Below are positions 55,893 through 64,000 of a DNA stretch of 64,000 bases, in pieces. The notes beneath the pieces were generated by a model. That model saw nothing but the letters and a program-made list of their open reading frames with translations, searched no databases and was not told the origin of the DNA. Origin of the DNA: Camellia lanceoleosa (Eukaryota > Streptophyta > Magnoliopsida > Ericales > Theaceae); NCBI GenBank assembly GCA_025200525.1, contig CM045770.1:130848200-130912199 (forward strand), written 5' to 3'. Each line of letters begins with the position of its first letter. The stretch's first letter is position 1. Made by a program: the position numbers and the translations under genes.

Positions 55893-56890
55893 TCATCTGA
55901 ACAAGCCCTTTGGCCGCCCGGCTGTCGTTTACCGCAACGAAGCATTGTTTGGCCATCACCTAGTCTCTCCAGACTTCCTCTATTTGCCCATTCGATGTCG
56001 GAAAGCGCATGACTTGGTGAAAGGTTGAGGCAACCGCTTGCATGGCGTGCAGCCAACCTCTGCCCAGAATCAAATTGTAAGTCGATGGTACTTTGAGCAC
56101 CCAGAATTCTACCGCTTTCACCGATCCATACGACCGGCAAGATAATTTTGCTGATCGGCCATTCTGGTTGCGAGTTGAAGACAACCAAAGGTGACGTTGC
56201 AGGGGCCAAATCCTTGTCTTCCAACTTCATTTGTTTGAACGCGTCATAATACATTATTTCGACCGAACTCCCCTGGTCGATCAATATTCTCTTGATGTCG
56301 AAATCTTTGACGCGAAGGGTCACCACCAAGGCGTCATTATGCGGCATCTGCACCCTTTCCAAGTATTTGGTAGAGAATGAAAGGATGTTTTTCTCCTCGG
56401 TCTTTCCCCTCTTTGCCGCAGGCTGGACTGAGAGCACCTCCCTCATGTGCTCGGCCCTTTTGATCATTCCTCTCAGCTCGCAAACCCTTGTTGGTTCAAT
56501 AATGTCGTGGATGACGTTGATCACACCGTGCGGGGGCGCTTCTAGGGCGGCCATTCTGTTAGGCTCGGTTTGATCAGTTGGCACGGACTTGACTCCCCCA
56601 TCAATATATTGGTCAAGATGCCCAGCCGCCACCAATTCTTCCAAATGCTGTTTGAGCGGCAAGCAATCTTCTGTCCGGTGCCCCCGTTCTTCGTGGAAGG
56701 TGCAGCGATACTTTGGATTGAAGCCTCGCTGCGCATTCCCTAATTTGGCTGGCCAACGGAAGAAAGGCTCTCCTTGGATCTCGCTCAAAATGCGGTAGAT
56801 GGGAATTTTGAAGACCGTGGTAATCCCTGTCCGCGCCTTCAGTTTCCTCTTGGCATCTTCTGCTGCGTCGCGGGTGCATCGGCCGGTCAT
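55889..56890 (-). pseudogene. Gag C-terminus and protease (Retand-like)
   Basis: Begins with the end of gag (ITTVFKIPIYRILSEIQGEP). A zinc-knuckle-like CTFHEERGHRTEDC follows. The protease active site is ILIDQGSSVEIMYYDAF, with Q in place of the usual T/G in D-x-G-S-S, a change shared with the element at 60433. The second protease motif, YNLILGRGWLHAMQAV, lies in another frame (55960-56184), so a frameshift sits near 56110-56180. The text after it in this frame (STIDLQFDSGQRLAA) is off-frame. Confidence 0.85.
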
Positions 56891-56995
56891 TCTGCGACCT
56901 CTGTTTACATCATTTTGGCGATCCTCGACATGATCTTTTGGTCGGTCATTAGGCGGTTTTCCTCTGCCTGATCGAGTGAACTTTTCCTTCTACCC

Positions 56996-58219
56996 TTACG
57001 TCACCGGATTATCCTTCTCGGTCGCAGAGGCGGCATCATCTTCCACACGAATGTGTTCGTTGATCCGCTGCATCAAAGATTCCATGGTGGTCAGCTGATG
57101 CATCGTGAGTGAATCTCGCAGCCTATGTTCGACTGGGAGACCCCTCTTGTATTGAGTGATCGCCAGATTGGTAGGGCAGTCGAGAATCTCGTTGTAAGTT
57201 TCCCAGTACTTCGCATTATACGCCTTCAGCGAACTCCGAGACTCCATTTTGACACCCAGGAGATGGTCGACTTCCTTCGGCATTCGAGTGTTAGTCTTGA
57301 ATCTGGTGACGAAGGCTTCTGCTAGTTGCTGCCACCCCTCGATACTCCCCTCCAGGAGCCTTTCGAACCACTTCAAGCCCAGCTCTCCCAAGCTTGCTGG
57401 GAATATGAGGCACATCAAGGCATCGTTCCGCCGGTGGCCAGCCATCACTTGCCGGTAATGACTCACATGCATGTACGGACCCGTTTTGCCGTCGTACAAA
57501 GTGAATTTTGGTGGAACCCGCAGGAGGGTGCTCTCAATCTCTGGGGACAACGGCGTGGTCAGAAGCCTTGCCACTTTTGTCCACCAAATTTTTGTCTCGG
57601 TGCCGCAGATCATCACTTCTTCATCGCAATCTAACCGGGGCACTCAACCTCTGGAGTCTTAGGCACCCTCTGAGCCTCCCGACGGCGCTCTCCTTCAAAG
57701 ACGCCCTCGAGATCCTCGAACGGAGGAGGTAGAGTATCGCGACGCCGACGATGGGCGTGAGGGGCGATAGGTGCTGTCGCGAGTGAAGGATCTGCCCACT
57801 TGCTGGTCTGAATCTCCCACCCCATAGCTCCTGGTAATGGAGATTGAATGAGTCCTCCTCTGGTGGCGACCGCCAGAACCAGGGGAGGGGGTGTGCTCAC
57901 TGAGGTTGCCCTCCCCAGCAACACCCTTCCCCCTAACTTGGCGCTTCAGTAGCTCCATCTTCGCCGCCATCTTGCGAATGACGACATCTTGGTCCTTGAG
58001 TTTGTGTTCCAAGCGTTGCTCACGGGATTCCCCCCAGCATCGGCGGCCCTCTGGACTCTGTGAACGATCTGAGCTCCTCTCACGCTTGTCGCGCGCTCCT
58101 CGCGAAGAGGTTTCTAGGCGCGCCATGGTTGGAGCATTAGGGGGGCCTTCTCTCCTTCGCACGTACTCTGGAGTGACACCATCGATGACGGACAGCGGAA
58201 CTTCGTCGTTGTTGGCCAT
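56996..58219 (-). pseudogene. Gag (Retand-like)
   Basis: ATG at 58219 (MANNDEVPLSVIDG) lies about 50 nt after the primer site. The N-terminal part is basic and serine-rich with a short coiled-coil-like patch (KDQDVVIRKMAAKMELLKR). A frameshift near 57700-57750 moves the frame. From 57560 the capsid-like domain reads PPKFTLYDGKTGPYMHVSHY, LGLKWFERLLEGSIEGWQQL, AEAFVTRFK, KAYNAKYWETYNEI, then the tail MESLMQRINEHIRVEDDA. This is the retrotransposon gag domain; it forms the particle and binds RNA. It ends at 56996 before the gag C-terminal/protease frame. Confidence 0.85.
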
Positions 58220-58268
58220 GGAAATGGTCGAAGAAGCTTACAGAACAAGGGTTGAGTATCAACGATTT

Positions 58269-58284
58269 CCCACAGACGACGCCA
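58269..58284 (-). other. Primer binding site, TGGCGTCGTCTGTGGG
   Basis: Begins two bases after the 5' LTR on minus. The same site in the element at 60433 is TGGCGCCGTCTGTGGG, so this copy carries one C to T change at a CpG. The first nine bases of the undamaged form fit the 3' end of plant tRNA-Asp (recalled). Confidence 0.75.
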
Positions 58285-58286
58285 AT

Positions 58287-59185
58287 TGTACGGGGGCGAA
58301 ATATCCTTTGCTCTCCGTACGCCTTGAACGTCAAGCTTCCGTCAACGGTGTCTGTCTCTACAATACAAAAAGGGTGAGCTGCCCGGCGGTGGTGTGCCGG
58401 AAAGACCCTCCGACGATCAAGTCAGATTTTTGGAAGAAGACAATGGGGAGAGAGTGTTTGTGAGAGTGAGTTCGCATACCTCCAACGTTCGTCTCCCCCC
58501 CTCTTTCTAGGTTGGCCATGCAGCCTTAAGGTCGTGCGCGCACTACCTCTGCTGTCCTTCCTTGGACAAGTGGCAGTGCGCGCCTCTCACCACCTTACGC
58601 GTGTGAAGATTTTGTCCTTTCACCAGTACACACTGAACTGTCTAATGGTATTGAGGCGTTCGTGGGGCAGATGTCCTCTCCTTCACACCATTGGCCCAGG
58701 TGGCACCATTGACCGAGATACCATGACCGACCTAACATTCGGGGGAGACTTGTAATCACATAACCGTGCTATGTGTCTGATTGATAACTTGGAATCGGCG
58801 GCTTTGGACCGCACGACGAAACCATTACCGACGGTTCACCAGACCCGGGCGAGGCATGCCGACCTCAACCGCCCAACCATCCATCTCGATCCATGACGCT
58901 GCCTATCTCAAATGACCGCTTAGGCGCATACCGGCGCTAACAGCATCCCAAGCCCGGCCCGGGCTCCATCTAGCTCGGTGTCATCATCGTAACCCTCAGC
59001 TCCGTCCGCTTCATGCAAGCCGCAGCTCGGCAACGTCAGTTGGTGCCTGACCGGTCGACAACCCTGACCGTGCGAGTCAGGTTGCTGGCCGCGCCGACGT
59101 GAGAGTTGGCTCGGCGCCGTACACTCCGTCAAGACAGCTGTCATCGTTGCTCGGCCGTACAACCCAGCACAAATCTCCCCTCACA
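58287..59185 (-). mobile_element. 5' LTR of the Retand-like element
   Basis: 899 bp; plus reading TGTACGGGGGCGAAATATCC to AATCTCCCCTCACA. No clear TATA box seen on minus. Adjacent CCCAT completes the target duplication. Confidence 0.93.
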
Positions 59186-59190
59186 CCCAT

Positions 59191-60432
59191 AGATGTGTAG
59201 CATAGTGCCAAGGTTGTACCTATGTTGTCCCATGGTGGCTCCGAGCTTAGCCCCAAAGCAAAGTGTAAGGTAGTTGAAGATTGACAATGATATAATGTGG
59301 CATTATTACTATTTATTGAGTAATTTCATATTACCTTAGTAGATATTTATATTTGGATTGGATTTGTGGAAGACAACAAATTTGTACATGACTTTTGGTT
59401 TTATTTGTTTATTCATTTATTTTTATTTTTGGATACTTGATTTCATTTCTAGTTTTTATTAGTAGGCAACATTTTTTAAGATAGTATTACCGTTGTACTC
59501 AATATTTGTTATAATCTAATGAATAGGCAAGAATATAATGTACAAGGAAGATAACATGAATCACAATAAAAAAGAATCTGATTCACAAATTTTAAAATGT
59601 AAATATATTTTTAACTAATTTTTTTGAATACCTAAAGTTTCTCATATTTAAAGAATAAAATTTACTTCTTTCTCATAATAAGCACTAGTTACTGACTAAT
59701 TCATTCTGTTTATCCTATGTGTTTCAAATGTTGGGAACTATAACTGTATGGAATAGTTCCAACTCTACTCTCTACTTTTACTCTTTAAAAAAAAAAAAAA
59801 AACATGTGTTTGTTAATGATGGAGGACACAATTTTGCATGTATAAAGTAAAAGTGGGAATTGATGTAGAGTCACACTTTTCTAGTTTTCTTGCACTTCTA
59901 AAGTAGAAGTGAGAATTCATATAGAGTCACGCTTATTTAGTTTTCTCAAAATAGCCCTATGACATTATAACTGCTTAGATATAGATTTATGAATTGTTTT
60001 AAATTTATTTTTTTCAATTTTTTATTCAAACCTGTTTCAATTTTTGCACAATTTGAAATTCATGATTGTCTTCCAATATATATATGTAAACATATAAATA
60101 ATTTTTCACAAAAAAATATAATTTTTTTTTTTTATCATGCAAATGAAAATAAATTGTGTGACTTTTAGGATGCAAGCACCTTGTTGCCGCAGCAAAATCC
60201 GATTATCTTGTATAACCCAACGAGGGACCACTGGTACTTTACCCCCAAAATGCCTAATACTGTAGGAGAATCACTGAATAGTTGGATAAAAAATAAAAAA
60301 TAAGAAATAAAAAATTAAACAACTATAGCACTGTGGGAATGCAACTCAAGTTGCACCTTATTTCATATTTGTGTAAATTTTTTCCTCCCATTTTTCACTG
60401 ATTCCACAAAATAACATTGAGGTATTTTAATT
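59191..60432. other. AT-rich spacer
   Basis: No supported gene. A ~57-bp block (GTAGAGTCACACTTTTCTAG ... AAAGTAGAAGTGAGAATT) is duplicated at about 59845-59957. Several poly-A and poly-T runs. Confidence 0.5.
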
Positions 60433-60979
60433 TGTTGGTGTGGGGATATATTTCTAAAGTACCAACACGTGGCAAGGTGACGCCGACGTGTCAGCCGAGG
60501 TGCTACGTGTCGTGGTAAGATATGCCGAGGTAATCTCGGAGTTGCCAAGGTTATCTCTGAAGATATCGGAATCTGGGATAAGCGGATAAAGGACAGGAGT
60601 CCTAGATTGGGAGAAGATTTCAGTTTGGATAAAGGTAAAACTCTTGGAGAGTTTTGTCCTAAACCCAGTGGGAGTTCCAGATTAGCAATAATCTTGAGTC
60701 CATTGGAGTTAGGCTCCTATTGGGACTAGGACTGTATTGACTATAAAAGAGAGGTACCCCCATGGGTCAAAGGTATGTTTTTAAGACTCAAGCTTGTGAG
60801 TTGAATACTTAATTATCTTTGAAAGATATACTGACTTGATCGTCGGAGTACCCTTGGGTGGAAGAACCACCGCCGGAGCCTTTTCTTTCTGTGCAGGACA
60901 GCAAGGTGCCATCTATTCTGCCTGTGTTCTATAGCTGAATTACTAAGGAGGGCAGTGTGATCAGAAAATCACTCACACA
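60433..60979 (+). mobile_element. 5' LTR with TATA box
   Basis: 547 bp, TGTTGGTGTGGGGATATA to AATCACTCACACA. CTATAAAAGAGAGG (TATA at 60742-60749) predicts a start near 60775. It contains CACGTGGCAAGG and CTACGTGTCGTGG ACGT-core motifs near 60470-60515. The partner LTR lies outside the window. Confidence 0.82.
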
Positions 60980-60982
60980 ATT

Positions 60983-61000
60983 TGGCGCCGTCTGTGGGAA
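60983..61000 (+). other. Primer binding site, TGGCGCCGTCTGTGGGAA
   Basis: Starts three bases after the LTR. The same site in decayed form is at 58269-58284 on minus. Confidence 0.82.
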
Positions 61001-61014
61001 AGAAAGACGAATAG

Positions 61015-61997
61015 ATGGCCGGTGACGCACAAAACGAAAAGGTTGGGGACGACGCTCCCACTAGGAGTGGCAGGCCTATCGACCTTGACGTCGAAGGAGA
61101 CAACCACAACGAAGAAGCCCGTGGCCAGGGGAACGGGGGAAAAGACGTTGTCGGGAGGCGACACTTGAAAGAAAGCACTGTAGATACTACAATGAAGACA
61201 ACCTCCAGGTATGGAGGGATAGGTGCCTACGGAGGGATGAGGAAGTAAAAGAATTGGCAGACAAGTTGGCTGACCTACAGTCAGTCGTCAACTTTATGAT
61301 GCAAAACAAAGTCATGCAGCCACCATACCCGCTGCAGGATACACCAATTCTAGCGGTTAACACTCAGAAGGGAGGAAGGAAAGTAATTCCCGAAACACCT
61401 CGGCATACCAGGAGCACAAGGCACTCCCACCCGCCTTCCAAGGAGATCAGACGAGAAGAACCGAGACAAGAGAAATCCCAGAGGACATACCACACGAAGG
61501 ACCCAGAGCCCAGAGAACATTGGCATGTCCAAAAACAGGCACTCTGCTTTGACACAACCCATGGAGAAAGATCAAAACGGGCCCACCACGAGGCCGAGAG
61601 CAGTGTGCCAAAAAGACTAAAGTCAAAAGATAGCCGAGCTCCAGGGAGGAGTAAAGAAGACTTGAGAAACTACCTCAAGAGGAGGGAACAGAATGCAGAA
61701 GCTGAGGTTAATTCACCCAACAAGCCGAAGACACCGTTCTCGGTAGAACTGGACAAATTCGAGGCACCAAAAAAATTCAGCATGCCGAGGTTTCAAATAT
61801 ACGATGGTAAGTTCGACCCTAACTTCCACGTTGGACTATTTTTGAACTCAATGGCGTTATACAGCAGAAACGAGCCACTACTTTGCAAAGTGTTCCCCTC
61901 GTCCTTTGGGGAGATTGCATCAGATTGGTTCCATAAATTACCAAAGGGAAGCGTGAAGACATGGGAAGGCCTGGCCGAGATGTTTGTGGCGTGTTAA
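61015..61997 (+). pseudogene. Gag N-terminal and capsid region
   Basis: ATG at 61015 (MAGDAQNEKVGDDAPTRSG). A frameshift near 61215-61245 ends this frame at RYGGIGAYGGMRK, and the next frame carries on as EVKELADKLADLQSVVNF. A basic linker (RSTRHSHPPSKEIRREEPRQ) is followed by the capsid domain: KKFSMPRFQIYDGKFDPNFH, LCKVFPSSFGEIASDWFHKL, WEGLAEMFVAC, where a small deletion breaks the frame at 61997. Same family as the gag at 56996-58219. Confidence 0.87.
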
Positions 61998-62023
61998 GAA
62001 CAAACAAACTCTGACCATTAAGG

Positions 62024-63199
62024 GTGGACGCGCTAATGGCTTTAAAAATCAGCAAGGATGAAGGCCTCAGGGCCTATGCAAAAAGGTACTACAAGGTGTT
62101 CAATCGAATACCTGAATGGAACCAGGAGGTAGCGGTCGTGTCTTTCAAGAACGGCCTGAAAGATGACTGTTCACTGCGGAAATCTTTGGCAAAGACATTG
62201 CCGAAAAGCATGGAGGAGCTCATGGCAAGAATTGAGAAGTACGCCCGAGCCGAGAAGGATCACAAGGAAGTCAAACAGGAAAAAGGGAACGGCTCACCAA
62301 AGCGAGGTCAAAGTAACAACGGATTCAGCAAAACAGAAATAGAGTTAAGGGCTGAACAGGCAGTGACAACCGTATTCCGAATTCCAATTCAAAAAGTCCT
62401 AGGAAAAATTCGGAGCCAACCCTATTTTAGAACACCAGCAAGGGAACCAGGAGAATTCATGGGAAGAAACATGGACAGACATTGTGCTTATCACAATGAA
62501 AACGGATATACAACACAGGGCTGCAGAGCCCTAAAGGCACACTTGGAAGATCTGGTAAGACTAGGCCACCTGAGAGATCTTGTCGATGAAACCAGAACGA
62601 GAGAAGAAGAGGCAAGACTGCCTCAGGCTCCAGCAGCCCCACCACCTCCTCAACCTCGGGCAGAAGGACCTTGGATAGTCAATGTGATTCATTCAAGAGT
62701 AAACGAGAACGAAGTTATAGGAGAGACCCAAAGGGTAAGGCATCTACAGCATGTCTACCAAGTCGGGGAAAAGAGACATCGGCCTGAAGAGAACCAACGA
62801 CCGATAATATCCTTCACCGAAGCCGACCTAGAGATGGTCCAACACCCGCATAATGATGCCTTGGTAGTATCCCTCCAGGTTGGGGAGTGCCAAGTGAAAT
62901 GCATCCTAATAGATCAAGGCAGCTCTTGTGACATCATGTACGTTAGATGTTACAAGGAGCTAGGCCTTCACCCAGACGACATGGAGCAATCGAATGGCCC
63001 GATGGTCGGCTTCAATGGAACGCCGGCGTGGCCACTAGGCGCTACAAACTTGGAAGTACAGGTCGGTACTAAGAAGATCAGGACAGAATTCATCGTGATT
63101 GATACGCCTTCTCCTTACAACATCATATTGGGAAGACCATGGTTGCATGCAATGGGGGCAGTTCCCTCAACATTGCACAACTACTGTGCTTCCCAATAG
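62024..63199 (+). pseudogene. Gag C-terminus and aspartic protease
   Basis: Opens MDALMALKISKDEGLRAYAK (a GTG codon, not a real start; the frame is the continuation of gag after an indel and a TGA near 62010). A zinc-knuckle-like CAYHNENGYTTQGC has Y in place of the ligand H, so zinc binding is doubtful. Protease: ILIDQGSSCDIMYV and YNIILGRPWLHAMGAV. A frameshift near 63170-63190 passes to the next frame. Confidence 0.87.
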
Positions 63200-63498
63200 A
63201 ACATGGGATTGAAGAAGTCAGAGGAGATCAACTGCAGGCAAAAAATTGCTCCATGGCAGCAATGAAGACTACCTGCAATGTTCGAGAACCAGCAAAGGCA
63301 GAGATTAAAGATGAGGACATGGAGGTCCTAGATGATGTCGGCAAGGAGCCGGCCGAGAAGAGTGAGGGGTCACTAAAGAAAATCCTCGTCCAGGAGGGCG
63401 ACGAAGAGCGCTTCTTTCTTCTTGGCTCAGGCTTAGCCGAAGAAGAAAAGAGAGAACTGGAAGCTTTTTTAAGAACAAACATAGAGGTGTTCGCCTAG
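63139..63498 (+). pseudogene. Protease-RT linker
   Basis: Continues from IAQLLCFPIEHGIEEV to EDMEVLDDVGKEPAEKSEG, FFLLGSGLAEEEKRELEAFL and IEVFA, then TAG at 63496-63498 where relatives have W (compare FAWTPYDM in the element at 53832-55892). The TAG is a G to A change. Confidence 0.82.
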
Positions 63499-64000
63499 AC
63501 ACCTTATGAAATGCCTGGCATTAACCCCGATGTCACGTGCCACAGACTGAACGTCGATAGGTCGGCAAAACCTGTAATACAACGAGCTAGAAGACCGACG
63601 TTGATGCACGTCGAAGTTGTGGAGGAAGAGGTAGACAGACTTCTGGAAGCCAAGGCCATCAGAGAAGTCAATTATCCAACGTGGCTATCAAACACTGTGG
63701 TGGTAAAGAAGAAAAACGGTAAATTGAGGGTTTGCGTAGATTTTACAAGCCTAAATAAAGCCTGCCCCAAAGACAGCTTCCCTCTGCCAAAAATTGACCA
63801 GCTGGTGGATGCCACATCAGGACATGAAAGGATGAGCTGCCTGGATGCTTATAGGGGTACCACCAGATAGCCATGTACCCCCCAGACGAAGAGAAGACAG
63901 CGTTCATCACCCCAAAAGGCTTGTCTTTATTCTGAGGTGATGCCTTTTGGGCTGAAGAACGCAGGAGAAACCTACCAAAGGCTGGTAACCAAAATGTTCA
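63499..64000 (+). pseudogene. Reverse transcriptase N-terminal half
   Basis: TPYEMPGINPDVTCHRLNVD, then WLSNTVVVKKKNGKLRVC, LNKACPKDSFPLPKIDQLVD and the first catalytic D in CLDAYRG. A one- or two-base loss at about 63855 and another indel at about 63925 move the frame; MPFGLKNAGETYQRLVTKMF is the last text before the window ends. The YIDD motif lies outside. Confidence 0.87.

Larger units (their letters stand above)
47557..59185 (-). mobile_element. Full-length Tat-lineage (Retand-like) Ty3/gypsy element
   Basis: Both LTRs (47557-48466 and 58287-59185) and the target duplication CCCAT (47552-47556 and 59186-59190) are present. Minus-strand order: 5' LTR, primer site, gag, protease, RT, two RNase H domains, integrase; then, on the + strand, an antisense spliced gene; then the 3' LTR. 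Dual RNase H and an antisense ORF before the 3' LTR are marks of the Tat lineage. One nonsense change and several frameshifts break the polyprotein, but most domains are long and clear, so it is fairly young. Confidence 0.93.
60433..64000 (+). mobile_element. Tat-lineage Ty3/gypsy element, 5' part
   Basis: 5' LTR (60433-60979), primer site (60983), gag, protease and the N-terminal half of RT, cut by the window end. Motifs are close to the element at 47557-59185, including the IDQGSS protease. Two in-frame stops and at least four frameshifts break it. Confidence 0.9.

Noticed and set aside
1..64000. tRNA, rRNA, or intact host protein-coding gene
   Set aside because: Only tRNA-complementary primer sites were seen; every domain I could recognise belongs to a transposable element.

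Overview
This window is plant nuclear DNA, almost certainly from a flowering plant. It is a stack of nested, decaying LTR retrotransposons. I see no intact host gene, no tRNA or rRNA gene and nothing prokaryotic. The plant assignment rests on Tat/Ogre- and Tekay-type Ty3/gypsy polyproteins, a Tekay chromodomain, primer sites for plant initiator Met-tRNA, antisense ORFs with plant-specific retroelement domains, and spliceosomal GT-AG introns. I cannot name a species.

Layout. (1) 1-9180: 3' half of an Ogre/Tat element on +: RNase H/integrase, an antisense plant-mobile-domain gene, a 56-bp minisatellite and a 3.7-kb 3' LTR. (2) 9181-20003: AT-rich spacer holding a solo Tekay-type LTR (13778-15960, TSD ATACA), a probable Copia-type LTR (15968-16552), minisatellites and a LINE RNase H remnant. 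(3) 20009-33033: a solo Tat LTR (TSD CTACC), split by a degenerate Tekay chromovirus on the minus strand (23067-31388). (4) 33806-44775: a Copia-type LTR split twice, first by a solo chromovirus LTR (33822-40317, TSD ATTGC) that itself carries a third Tat LTR (35260 to about 39200), then by a deleted two-LTR chromovirus (40758-44607, TSD CTATA). (5) 44780-46817: a non-autonomous Copia-type element on minus whose interior is a hairpin array. (6) 47557-59185: a full-length 11.6-kb Retand/Tat-type element on minus (TSD CCCAT), with gag, protease, RT, two RNase H domains, integrase, and an antisense spliced gene that appears to have its own promoter. (7) 60433-64000: the 5' part of another Tat-lineage element on +, cut by the window edge inside RT.

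How the parts relate. Gag, protease, RT, RNase H and integrase of each element would copy and insert that element. None of the copies here has an undamaged frame set, so any movement would need proteins supplied by relatives. Five target-site duplications found by eye fix the exact element ends and the order of insertion.

Most noteworthy are structures not explained by the usual gag-pol description. The Tat LTRs carry a stem-loop whose ten-base loop is identical in two LTRs while the stem sequence has changed with pairing kept. A second LTR hairpin has a perfect 16-bp stem. Several unrelated families carry arrays of short palindromes (GTGCCGACCGGCAC, CGCTCGAGCG, GGCCGAGC and GAACAAC/GTTGTTC types). 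Two Tat-lineage elements hold antisense genes of different domain families in the same slot between integrase and 3' LTR.
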